Shown here one piece after another: positions 33,472 through 44,959 of a stretch of 64,000 nucleotides of DNA. Positions within the stretch are counted from its first letter, which is position 1, and each line of letters starts with the position of its first letter. A program made the translations under genes and the position numbers. Under the pieces are notes generated by a model. It made no database searches. It worked only from the letters and a program-made list of their open reading frames with translations, and was not told the origin of the DNA. Origin of the DNA: Craterostigma plantagineum (Eukaryota; Streptophyta; Magnoliopsida; Lamiales; Linderniaceae); contig JAPQWV010000487.1 of NCBI GenBank assembly GCA_027422505.1, positions 1-64,000 of the forward strand, written 5' to 3'.

Positions 33472-35305
33472 GCCACGTCCCCGGGTAAGGTACGGAACAA
33501 AAATTTTCCGGTTTCCCCGATTGGCCTCGTTGCTCGGATCAGAATAGTAGCACATACACACGTAATAGGGCGGGTCAAACCCGTAGAGAATTACAGTCGA
33601 AGCGAGTGGCAGCTCCTCGTCCTTTTCTTCAAGTCTTCGTCGATGGTGGTGGATGGCACTAGATCGTCACGCCGACATCGCACTGTACCACGGAATCAGT
33701 TCTCTAAAGATTGCTAGAGAGAACCGAGCCGTCGCGTGGGAGAAACGTGTGTGCCTTCGGTGTGTGTGTTTTTTGCCTTTTGTTGATTTCGAAAATCTCA
33801 TCTTCCCCTCTTATGGAGCACAAATTTAGCCTATTTAAAAGCTTAGATTTCGATTGCCAAGTCCCTAAAGTGTGAGAGATTTTTGCCAAATCTTACTCTC
33901 GTTTGAATTCTAAATCCAAACTTAAGGAAACATGCTATTATTAGAAACCAACTTGAATACCAAGTCAAACTAAGTATATTTAAATATGGTATAAAATTCA
34001 AAACTTAATCCTAGAATAATTTTGAGATTTCAATAAGTAATATTCCAAATATTTTATTCGATATTTACATCAAATATGTAAATTCTTAAAATACCCTCAA
34101 AGGCATATTTCGAAATTAGCTTAAGGTGAAATCCAATTTTATCCCGAAGTCCACTAAGCATTTGGCCAAGCCCAAGTCTTCATAAGAACTCCAACTTCTA
34201 TCCAATAAATGGCCCGAAGCCAATTAGGGCGTGCCCCAACGGCCCAAGGCACGTTAAGGCCCAAAACACGCTCTCTCCTTATCAGTACACTGATGATCCT
34301 TTTTAAGCCCGACTCTCTAGGTTCGACTCAATCGACAAGGGAGTAATCCAAGAGTCCGGTAGTTACCTAGCCAATCCCGCAATACCGGACCGTAACCGGA
34401 TTCGAGTGTGAATTTCGACCCAGTCTTTATTCCAAAACCTCACTATTGATAATAGTGCTACGTATAAACCCTTCAGTTGCGTCCCATCGAGTGAGAGCCA
34501 TGGTCTAGTCAAACTCACTAAACTCGATTCTATGATAAAACGGAGACGAGGCAAATTACCAAACTACCCTCCATGTCTAACATGAGTTAGTTGACTACCT
34601 TGGCCAAGGAATTCGTAATTTTCCATCGCCGTCCTCATAGGACACTTATCTCGATTATACGAGACTATGAATTCGTACTCGGCGATCTAAGGTCGGCAAT
34701 CACAAATCGTTATCAAGACCGCATCTGGCCCGGTGACCCATGCAACAGCAAATCGAGTCGAGGAGAACCAGTGACAACTTCCAAGTCAACTCCGTCAAAG
34801 CCCTTTCGGTCTAAGGTTCACGTAGACTACTATAGTGTTGTCGTCAGTCGTTGACACTCCCTGAGTAGCCATGTTCGACCGTACGATCCGTGAGTCAGTG
34901 TCCATGAAACGATTCAATCCCTTGATTCGATTCGTATCACAAGTCACGACCTCCGCTTCCAGCCGGGATATCTGCACATGACAGGTCGTCGACTAATAAG
35001 CCGTGATCGTTTATCCAGCACAACTGGAACCTCAGGCTTACGGACTTTTAATGTTTGAGGTTAAGAGTCCACTGGTACTTTCTCTCTCGTGCTCATCGAG
35101 AACAGTGACTCAACTCGACAAATTTGGATTTGTTCATTTATTGCTTTACCGGATGCTAAGCAAAGAACTCTTATATCCAATAAACGAACAATGCCTTTCA
35201 TTATACATACTAAAATGTCTTATTACACAAAAGGTCGAATGATAAATAATTTAATGCCCTATACAATCTTATCCTCGTAAAGCATTCGACGGCATATTCC
35301 TAACA
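33472..35305 (-). repeat. family Y 3' LTR
   Basis: On the minus strand it starts TGTTAGGAATATGCCG after the purine tract AAGTGGGAGAT (35316-35306). It matches 40870-41811 from CGACCCAGTC-type sequence onward. It lacks only the last ~40 bp, replaced by piece D at 33471. Length is about 1.83 kb. Confidence 0.8.
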
Positions 35306-35358
35306 ATCTCCCACTTGCACTCAATTCCATGCGATGCAGTATCTAATACCCATCTTTT

Positions 35359-35706
35359 TTAGATGTCTAGCCAGCACTGCCTGTGATAGAGGCTTCGTGG
35401 GTCGGTCACGTTTTCTGCAATCGCAATTTTCTGCACGGCTATGTAGCCTTTCTCAACGAATCCACGTAATACGTGGTACTTTCTTTCTATATGTTTGGAC
35501 CTGCTGTGAGATCTCGATTCTTTCGCCTGAGCAATAGCGCCAATATTGTCACACCATAATGGCAATGGTCTATCTGCTACAGAAATGACATCAAGTTCTT
35601 CAAAGAACTTTCTCATCCAAACACCTTCCTTAGCTGCCTCAGAGGCTGCTATATATCTGCTTCGCTGGTGGAATCTGCAGTGGTGCTCTGTTTGGAACTT
35701 TTCCAA
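35359..35706 (-). pseudogene. family Y RNase H remnant
   Basis: Contains RYIAASEAAKEGVWMRKFFEEL, then PLPLWCDNIGAIAQAKESRSH and SKHIERKYHVLRGFVEKGY, the standard copia RNase H order including the CDN acidic site. It ends in VTDPRSLYH and a stop before the LTR. The upstream active-site segment is in another frame. Confidence 0.8.
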
Positions 35707-36267
35707 GACACTGCTTCACCATTGAACGTAAAGACCAACCCTGAAGTGGATTTTTTGTCGTCTACGTCAGACTGGAAATCCTAATCCGTATACCCTTCCA
35801 CTTCCAATTCTCCATTACCATAGATCAGCATCATATCCTTAGTTTGTCTGAGGTTCTTGAAGATAGTCTTGACTGCTGTCCAATGTTCCGTACAGGGTCA
35901 GCCTAAAACCGACTGACTACGCTCACAGCGTACGCCAAGTCAGGTCGCGTACAAAGCATCACGCATCAAGATACCCACTGCGGATGTATAGGGGATTCCA
36001 TTCATCTCTTTCCGCTCCAATTCACTTTGAGGACTCATAGCCTTGGAAAGGTGAATCCCATGTCGTATATGCAGGAACCCATTCTTGGAGTTGTCCATAT
36101 TATATCGCTTCAGGACCTTCTCTAAGTAAAGGGCCTGGGAGAGTCCTAAGATACGCTACGCTCGATCTCTATAAAGGCGAATACCTAAGATGTAGGTAGC
36201 TTCTCCCAAGTCATTCATGATGAATTCGGTCGAAAGCCACGCTTTCACCATCGAGAGCATTCCAATA

Positions 36268-36690
36268 TCATTTCCTATAAAAAAGGATGTCGTCCACGCA
36301 CAATACGAGGAAAGATATTTTGCTCCCACTGCTTTTCCTGTAGACGCAAGGTTCGTCTTCGTTCTTCAAGAATCCGTTGCCCTTGACCACTTCATCGAAC
36401 CGAATATTCCAGCTTCCTGAGGCTTGTTTAAGTCCATAAATGGACTTGTTCAGTTTCCACACCTTAGGAGCATCTCCTTGCGATATAAAACCCTTGGGCT
36501 GCTCTATATATATTTCCTCCTTGAGGTATCCATTTAGGAACGCAGTTTTCACATCCATCTGCCAGATCTCATAGGCATATTGTGCAGCTATCGCAAGCAA
36601 TGTTTGAATGGACTTTATCATAGCGACAGGCGAAAAGGTCTCCTCATAGTCAATGCCCTCTTTTTAACTGTACCCTTTCGCCACAAGCCT
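36268..36690 (-). pseudogene. family Y reverse transcriptase fragment
   Basis: Minus-strand frame with IWQMDVKTAFLNGYLKEEIY, then QPKGFI, VWKLNKSIYGLKQASGSWN and FLVLCVDDIL, the copia RT core. The usual LYVDD box reads LCVDD. Stops at about 36665 and after DDILFYRK break it. Decayed RT continues on both sides (36700-36950 and 35720-36260). Confidence 0.85.
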
Positions 36691-36956
36691 AGCTTTGTAT
36701 GTGTCAACCAATCCGTCAGATCCAATCTTTCTCTTGTAGATCAATTTACACCCAATGGGTCTAAAACCATCTGGGAGGTCTACTAGAGTCCATACTTGGT
36801 TTTCGTTCATAGAATCCATTTCGGCTTGTATAGCTATAAGCCATTTCTCCTAATCTCTCTCCCTGATTGCCTGGTCATAGGTAGTGGATCGTCTCTGAGG
36901 TTCCCTTCCATCGCAGCAACCTCGTGCTCGATGCGGACAATCTCATATCTCTCAGG

Positions 36957-37899
36957 CTAGCGAGATACTCTACCCGACCTGCGCAACTCAGGTTGCATCT
37001 CGGACTGCTCTACGGTGTTGTCTAACACTGGAGTCTGTGTAAGCGCTTCTGACGACTTTCCAAGAGTTACTTCGCGACCCGCTCCACCTTCTCGAATGAA
37101 ATTTTCTTCGAGAAAGTGAGCCTGAAGGGCTACAACGATTCTCTGATCGTCGTGGAAGTAAAACTGGTATCCTCTGGAATTCTCAGAATACCCGACAAAA
37201 CGTCCTTTCACAGCCTTCGATTCCAGTTTATCTGTCTTGAGCTTTTTCACAAATGCGGGGCAACCCCAAATTCTAATGTGATTCAAGCTTGGTTTTCGTC
37301 CTGTCCATATCTGATACGGAATACGATCGACAGACTTCGTAGGACATCTATTTAGAATGTGTGGTGCTGTCAATAGGGCATGACCCCACAATGATATGGG
37401 CAGGTCTGTTATAGCTCAACATAGATCGAACATTATCCAACAGAGTTCGATTTCTGCGTTCGGACACACCGTTCAACTGCGGTGTTCCGGGTGGTGTCAT
37501 CTGTGAAATGATCCCGTTCTTTTTCAAGAACTCGTCAAACTCGAGGCTCATGTACTCGCCACCTCGAACTGATCGAACGGCTTTAATGCTCTTTCGAGTT
37601 TGAATTTCTACCGAAGCCTTGTACTCATTGAACCATTCAAAAGTGTGAGACTTGTGCTTCATGAGATACACCTTGCCGAAGCGAGAGTGATCATCAGTGC
37701 AGGTAACGAAATAATGGAAGTTACCGCGAGCCGCTACCCCGAACGGTCGGCAAACATCCGTGTGTATCATTTCGAGAAGTTTTGCGGCTCTTGTCAAATT
37801 CCCTGTGAAGGGCGACTTGGTCATCTTTCCAAGGATACAAGATTCACAAGTCAGATAGGGATCAGACCCAAGCGGCTTTATAATGTCAGTTTTCTCCAA
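36957..37899 (-). pseudogene. family Y integrase, frameshifted
   Basis: 37899-37348 contains the CESC..GKMTKSPF zinc region, HTDVCRPF, RSVRGGEYM (second aspartate replaced: SVR for SDR) and GVSERRNRT. 37391-36957 continues in another frame with WGHALLTAPHILNR, HIRIWGCPAFVKKL and VGYSENSRGYQFY. The lost aspartate and the frame change show it is inactive. Confidence 0.85.
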
Positions 37900-38384
37900 C
37901 TCGAGAATCTTCTGTTCTCCAGCATGACCGAGTCAAAGATGTCACAACAGTCTCGAGTTCGACTCTAATTTTCATTTGTTGGTGATTGTATTCACAGTTT
38001 TTGTTTTATCTTCGACACTTAGATAATATAACCCATTCAGTAAACTTGCACTTCCGACGCAATTATTTCCAAATAAATATTGCATATATTATTACTAAAA
38101 CGGAACTCGTAACCGTTTCCGCTCAAAACGGGAATAGAAACAATATTCTTAAGCCTCTTGGGCAAAACTAAACAACCGGAAAGCAGTAAACTATGTCTAG
38201 TAGACAAACGAGAGTTCTTGATCCAATGTGGGTCGCCGGTACACTATGTCCGCGTCATACGTTGATCATGATCTCTCGGTCCCCCAGCTTCATATTTCGT
38301 TCCAGACCCTGGTTCGAAACACAGATGTGAGCACTAGCTCCTGAGTCTAAGATCCACGAAGCTGAATATAATATCATAGAACAA

Positions 38385-39301
38385 TTAGTTTCTAAAACCG
38401 TAAAGTTCTTTACCTGAGGCGGCTAGCTTTGGACAGCCGCGCTTCCAATGGCCAAGCTCATTGCAGTGAAGGCATTTGTCCGTCGGCTTGGCACCTTTGA
38501 ACACGTTCTTCTTGGCCTTGCCTTTCGAAATTCGTTCTTTGGGCTTAGGGGGCTTGTCCGACTTTTTTTTTCTGCTCGACCCTCGAGTCTTAGCTTTCGC
38601 GACAAGAACAAGATCATTTCCTTTTACCTTCTTCATCTGAGTTTGCACCGTCGACAACTGGTTCATCAACCTAGTCAACGTCATCTCGGTCTTGTTGAGA
38701 TTAAAGTTCATAATGAACGAATTGAAGGAAGGTGGGAGCGACTGAAGTATCAGATCGACTCGAGCTCATTATCCATGATAAAGTCCAGTGCCTTGAGTCT
38801 TTCGATCCAATCGATCATCTTGAGCACGTGCTCTCCGACGTCACTACACTCATCCATTTTGCAATGAAACAGTTGCTCCGTAAGGGAATAGGGAGCACTC
38901 TTGGAATGTTCGCCAAAAAGCTCCTTCAAATGAAGCAAAAAGGCGCCCACTTCCATTTCTGAGTGAGTGCACTGCAACTCATTGCTCATGGAAAGAATTA
39001 TATAGCCCTTAACCTTTGGCTCGTCAATGTGCCACTTGGCATACGCAGCCCGGTCTTCGTCACTAGCATCAGCCCCTGGGGAATCGAGGACATAAGTTAA
39101 CGACTCCATACCTAGGACTATCCTTATGTTACGGAGCCAGTACACATAGTTTGGTCCCACCAAACAATTTCTCTCAAGCAGCATAGTAATAATGTTCGTC
39201 ACTGCATTAAATAGTAAGAAACGTGAAGTTGCAGATCTAGTTAGGTTTATCTTATCATTCATCAAGCGCAAACAAGGACTTTTCGTTTCGCTTGACTCCA
39301 A
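38385..39301 (-). pseudogene. family Y gag, frameshifted
   Basis: 39301-38750 carries ERNCLVGPNYVYWLRNIRIVL, EMEVGAFLLHLKELFGEHS, GEHVLKMIDWIERLKALDF. 38711-38385 continues with MNFNLNKTEMTLTRLMNQL, a Lys-rich linker and the knuckle CLHCNELGHWKRGC. The first ATG in the frame is at 39262. A break near 38740 separates the two parts. The C-terminus runs into decayed protease. Confidence 0.85.
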
Positions 39302-40831
39302 CTATTTTTCTCAAAAATACTATCCTCCCGAGAAGAGTTTCGAAAACATCGTTGAGAGTTTCATAGTGGAGTTGATGTCCCTGACTCAACTAGATTCGAC
39401 TCAGCCTTGCAATATTTGGCTCATCTAATCTTATCAAAGTCACGTCAAACGTGAACTTATCCAATAAGAGTTTCAATTATCTTTGTCTCAGTCATTGACC
39501 CTCACGGCTAACCCTGCTTATTGGGTATAACTCCCTAAGTGTAACCTATCAACTTATGCTCAAATCGCATAGAATGTACCGCCCCTTGTTGCCATATGCT
39601 TCGTGGGGGCGGACTGGTATGACGAGCGGCGTCCAAGACGCACCCGAGGCGCTAACACTTGGGCGGGATATACGACGCAACATTATTCGAAATAAATTGC
39701 AAGTCGCCAACGCTAGACATCTCGAGCATGATAGAAGACAGGAATCCAACTCCTTTACCCACTTAGTATTTATCAAGAAGGGAGAATAAACCATCTCACA
39801 TAATAGCACATTGAACATGCATATCACTTCAAAAACCAACACGCACGTAGGTAGTAAATTTCCCTAGGAAAATAAACTACAAGACAACACAAGCAGGTTA
39901 TTTCTAGTCTATCCCTATTACATGCGTATTCAGAAAACCTCGGGTCGTCGCACGGGTCTTGAAGTCGCCAAACGTCCTTCGTCACTCGAATGGCCTAAAA
40001 GTCACCGAACGTCCACCATCTTGTCACCGCCGGGGGTTGTCAACCATCAAATAGGCCCTCATGTTCGTATTTAAGCTAATCTAATAAAACGGTAAATTAC
40101 AACACGGGGGGATCATAAGTCCCGAACAACCCGTATAAAACAAATACAATCCGGGGGGACGTAACCCATGACAAATGACGCGAACACCAAATTCCTAAAC
40201 CCGAAACTGTGCCTTCAATCACATTCATAACGAGCACGTTGTCAATTACATGATTTTAAAAAGAAAGAAAAATTGGGCCTTAAACGGGCAAGCCCATTAA
40301 AAGGCCCGTTAAGGCTTTGAACGTGAAGCCCTAACACAGCTGCCGCGACTCAAATCGATCAGCCGTCAAAACACATCGGAGAGCCACGACGGAGCGTGCC
40401 ACCTGCGTGGAGCCCTGGCTGAAGCCAGAACCGCCGGCAGCGACGGGGACGCGCCGCGTGCAATGCGCATTTTCAGCCCGCGCAGAATTTTGCTGCGGCT
40501 GATCTGTTGCCTTCGCTGCCGCACGGCTTCGCGGCACCACCTTGGAACGCGCGCGGAGCCACCATGACTGGTGCTGGACATAGAGGTCACGGCTGATCGG
40601 CCCTGCTCATAGGAACCCGATGGTATGAGCGCAGCCGCCGCCCATAGCTGCCCGTTTTTCGGTCTTATCGATGGCTGCCTCGTCGGCCACGCCAGTGAGG
40701 TGGTACCGTGGGCTGGCAAACGACGCATGAAAGCCCCACACCGGTCAAACCGCGTTGGCTTTCGATCGTCTCCCACGCGCCTCGTTTCAATTTTAACATG
40801 TTATGATTCTGAACACGAGCGCCTGCTCTGC
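39302..40831 (-). other. family Y leader, non-coding
   Basis: Leader between 5' LTR and gag. 40330-40780 is GC-rich, with Ala/Arg-rich accidental frames similar in composition to the family X leader. The primer site at its start has lost six bases: CCCAACAG is followed directly by CAGAGC. Confidence 0.55.
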
Positions 40832-41811
40832 TGTTGGGTTACCCAGTGTCACCCGGAGATTCCACATCCCCAGGTACAGTGCGGAACAAAAATTTTCTGG
40901 GTTCCACGATTGCCCTCGTTGCTCGGATCAGAATAGTAACACGTAGACACGTAATAGGGCGGGTCAAACCCGTAGAGAATTACCAGTTGAAGCGAGTGGT
41001 AGCTCCCCGTCCTTTCTTCAATACTTCGTCGATGGTGGTGGATGGCACTAGATCGTCACGCCGACTTCGCAGTGTACCACGGAATCAGTTCACTAGAGAT
41101 GGCTAGAGAGAACCAAACCGTCGCATGGGAGAAACGTGTGTGCGTTCGGTGTGTGTGTTTTTGCCTTGTGTATATTTCGAAAATCTCTTCTTCTCCTCTT
41201 ATGGATCACGAATTTACCCTATTTAAAGACTTAGATTTTGATTGTTAAGTCCCTAAAGTGTCAGAGATTTTTGCCAAGTCTTACTCTCGTTTGAATTCCA
41301 AATCCAAACTTAAGGAAACTTGCGATTATTAGAAAACCAACTCGAATACCAAGTCAAACTAAGTATATTCAAATGTGGTATAAAATTCAAAACTTAATCC
41401 TAGAATGACTTTGAAATTTCAATCAATAATATTCCAAATATTTTATTCCATATATAGCAAATATGCAAATTCCGAAAATACACTCAAAGGCGTATTTCGA
41501 AATTAGCTTAAGGTGAAACCTAATTTTATCCTCTAGCCCATTAAGCACTTAGCCAAGCCCAAGTGCTCATAAAAAGTCCAACTTCGATCCAATAAATGGC
41601 CTGAGGCCCATTAAGGCGTGGCCCAACGGCCCAAGGCCAATTAAGGCCCAAAACACTCCTTCCTTATCAGTACACTTTGATGATCCTTTTTAAGCCTGAC
41701 TCTCTAGGTTCGACTCAATCGGCAGGGAGGAATCCAAGAGTCCGGTAGTTACCTAGCCAATACCGTAGTACCGGACCGTAACCCGATTCGAGTGTGAATT
41801 TCGACCCAGTC
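40832..41811 (-). repeat. family Y 5' LTR, truncated
   Basis: Plus-coordinate start TGTTGGGTTACCC. It is alignable to 33474-34430 from CCACATCCCC onward and ends abruptly at CGACCCAGTC. About 880 bp of the outer (U3) part is gone, including the start matching 35305. Confidence 0.8.
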
Positions 41812-42920
41812 AGTGCCCCGTTTCCTATTACCTTTTTACGCATCTATAAAAATATCACATAAAATTTCGCGCTTTCCATAACTATTTCCTTTAACAAAAA
41901 ACGGGTGCGTACATCTGGTCTAGTTCCTTTCACAATAATGTACATATATGTACCTATCGTACGAGTCACAAAATACGACAGTCTAGATCATTTCTATTCT
42001 ATATGCTAACAATGAACAGAGGGGAGCAGAAGGAGAGCGTAGCTGGCCAACCTTGAATCCATGCTTATGAAGACAACTGTGAAGACAATAATGCGGAGTA
42101 TGATTGCAACATGTTAACTAATAACAAATAACAATTAAATTAAACAGTAGTCCATCCTTCCCGTCAATATCGTACCATATCATCATAAGATCCATAGATC
42201 ACATGCAATCCTATATGTCCATTTATTTGATACTCCCGTTATAGACTTGCTAGACTGTACTGTACGCCCAGTCGGCGCCCATGCATGGGACTCTGTAATC
42301 ATTTCGTAATTCCCCAATTTGTAGGGATACGTATGTGCGCGTACAGGACTCGGTAAAATCCCCGATTTGTAGGGATGTATGCCATACGATCCGTATCATA
42401 CCATCTGTAGTCATAGCAGTCATAACGGTTTCTCCCATATTTTATATGTATGCAATGCTATGCCTTATATAACACATAAATCATATAAGAGCACATTAAG
42501 GTCACATGGTTCACGTCGAATCATAAATAACACATATATCACATATTAATCAATTAATCCATATAAATCATTTAAGCACATAAGGCACATAAGGTACATG
42601 TTGCAAATCATACTCACAAGTTTCGCCTATTTTCATGTCGCTTACTCGGCGTTGTCTTTGCCCTTATCCGACTCCTGACCCATATAATTATTTTATTTGG
42701 TAAATATGAAATTCCTATAATGATATGCGTGGATGGTATGGATGCTTGATTATGCATGACTCCACTATTTATAGTCTTTACCAAAAATATTGAAATACCA
42801 ATCTAAGTATAATATAGAGCTGAAAACCTTACATGTACAAACTCGAAAGCTTTCCTAAGGTTATGATATTATTATAATATTCCTGAAGATTTTAGTGAAT
42901 ATGCTGAATCAAGGTTAAAT
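41812..42920 (-). other. probable gypsy LTR remnant
   Basis: No coding signal. The repeated word (CC)CCAATTTGTAGGGATACGTATG/CCGATTTGTAGGGATGTATG, the TATATAACACATAAAT tract and the end AACGGGGCACTG (minus strand) suggest a minus-strand chromovirus LTR. I cannot define its ends. Confidence 0.3.
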
Positions 42921-44281
42921 TGTAACCCTTAATATTTTATGAGAAAGTGATGCCAAGTCACAATAGCAATATCAAAGACACTAATAATTAATTATCGAGA
43001 CAGAGATTTAGAAAGTTTCTTAATGATTTCGAGAACTCGACCTCGAGAATCTTTATTACGAAAGTTAATTGAATTTCAATTTAAGCCCGAAATCGTTTGG
43101 CACACATCGAACTCTTTTTGGCGAAATTAACTACGAAAACTTGGAAAGTTAAGCCTCATGTGCTAAGTCGCGAACCTTAGAAAATTATAAGTAAATTCGC
43201 GAACCGTACTTAGTGAAATTTAGCTAGACTTTACAAATTCAATTAGAGCTCTTAGGACGTGTTTATAACTTAGGAAATTATTTAAGTCCTGAAGTAATTT
43301 ATTAATGAATATAGCAATCCTAACGATACTATTCCATGCCTAAGGTCGGGACTTAGGAGAATACATGGGTCAGGTAGCGAATAATCTACGGACGCCAGGT
43401 AAGTAGAAATCCAACTACAACATAAACTTGTGTGTTACATGTCTTATGTGACTATCTGCCTATGTGATTTCATGATTACGTGAATTGGCAGTTATGATTT
43501 CATGTGGTAAGCATAAGTTGCATTCCTTTGCATATGCATATTCATGTGCACGCACGAACTCATGGGGGAGGGTCATGGGACTGATATGCATGATGGGATG
43601 TCGCTTGTACGTGACGAAGACTTGCCGATGTGGGCAGCTGTGTCGACCGGCAGTTGAGTCAAGGGCTGTCTCCTATGCTACCAGGGCGGCGTTTAGCGTC
43701 GTCGTACTACTATGTAATTATATATATATGTGGATATCCTATGGATAGGATTGGGCATGGCCCGTGGCGGTAAGGTGCGACCTGGAGGGTGCGACCTGAG
43801 GGTATAAGCGACACAGGGTGGAACCCTGGTGTAGGCAACCTCAGCGTGGGCTACCAGCGTGAGCGACTGCCGGACAGTTGGGGACGACCGGTTCATATGG
43901 GGACCTAGGGGAACGATGTGCATCCTAGGGTTCGGCCTTCCAGCGTGGACCGCTGTCATATTGTCCTTGAGGGACGTGAGCTCTTGTGGTGCATAGCGAG
44001 ATTAGCCGTGGGCCCTGAGTATTACTAGTATGGGTACTAGGTGCATTGGCGCGAATGCCTTTGCGGTATGTCAGATGCATTGGCGCGGATTGGCCTTTGC
44101 GGGAATGGGCACGTGCATACATGCATGATTTCTGCTTACTGAGCCTCGGTGGCTCATTCTTATGTTATGTGTTGTAGGCACCAGCGACCACGGTATGTGA
44201 TCGCTTTTGAAGGCAAGGTCGATCTTTTGGAGCTTCGCGCTGCGTTTGGGGTGGACGTGTGTGTATGGATGACGACCTGTG
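42921..44281 (+). repeat. chromovirus-like LTR, left part
   Basis: It starts TGTAACCCTTAATATT. It contains CTCGACCTCGAGAAT and AACTACGAAAACTTGG tracts, then GCGACCTGGAGGGTGCGACC and a CATGATTTCTGCTTACTGAGCC region shared with 19953-20693. It is cut at 44281 by element W. The likely continuation is 55864-56418, which ends GGGTATTACA, inverse of TGTAATACCC. Confidence 0.5.
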
Positions 44282-44312
44282 TTACCGTTAGCGAGGAATC
44301 CCGAGGGTAACA
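44282..44312 (-). repeat. 31-bp stub of W 3' LTR
   Basis: On the minus strand TGTTACCCTCGGGATTCC and the following 13 bases match the start of the 5' LTR (55863-55833) with one difference. They lie directly after the purine tract TTTTAGGGGGGACTAT. Beyond 44282 similarity stops, so about 765 bp of LTR is missing. Confidence 0.75.
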
Positions 44313-44959
44313 ATAGTCCCCCCTAAAATAGTCAAAAAGAGTGTAACGAGTATTTGGACGTTAGCTATCGGTAAAATAATCGATCGAAAGGTCTCGGGGT
44401 CTTCCCCGAGAACCTTGTCGGGTACCTCCCTACTCCTCCTTCATTCCTAGGCCTCCTCCCAACACGCCACGTCGCACTTCTCTTTAAGCGGGAAAGTTGC
44501 CGCCCCATCAAATCACCTGGAATCAATCTCGACACGTGGCTTTCACTGAGAGGTTCGGCGTCCATTCACCTTCCCCCTCTTCTTTTCTCTTTTTCTTTTC
44601 TCTTTTTCCTTATTTTTCGTGCCCTTTCCCCTTTTCTTAGGGTTTCCATCTTCATCTCTCTCATTTCATCTCTTTCTCTCGCTCAGAAGAACTTTCTTCC
44701 AAAGAAAACTTCGGCGCACCAGACTTTTCCTCCTCAAATCGGCGCCCCGCCTGCTTCTCGTAAATCGTCTACTCCTCCGTCGCCACTGGTAAGTCATCCT
44801 CTCTTCTTTCTTAACTCGTCACTTCAGTTCGTCCCTGCCTTAGTTTTCGCTTTCGTTTCCTGAGATTTCGCCTTTCCTGTTTTTCGCCATCTCCTTCTGC
44901 ATCCGTTCCATTAGTTGTTTTTAGGGTTTTTGATTTTAGGATTCCGCTTTTCCTTCCTC
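44313..44959 (+). promoter_or_regulatory. upstream region of W antisense gene 1
   Basis: A long pyrimidine-rich tract (TTTTCTCTTTTTC repeats, 44575-44640) and TCTCTC runs precede the first antisense ORF. CCACTGGTAAGTCATCC at 44783-44799 is a good splice donor and TTTTAGG near 44920-44940 a possible acceptor. The antisense transcript may therefore carry a 5'-UTR intron. No clear TATA box. Confidence 0.4.

Larger units (their letters stand above)
33472..41811 (-). mobile_element. copia element, family Y
   Basis: Minus-strand order: 5' LTR remnant (41811-40832), leader with a damaged primer site, gag, (protease region degraded), integrase, RT, RNase H, purine tract, 3' LTR (35305-33472). Both LTRs are truncated, the 5' one at its outer end and the 3' one by family X piece D. 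All coding parts carry stops or frameshifts. Confidence 0.85.
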
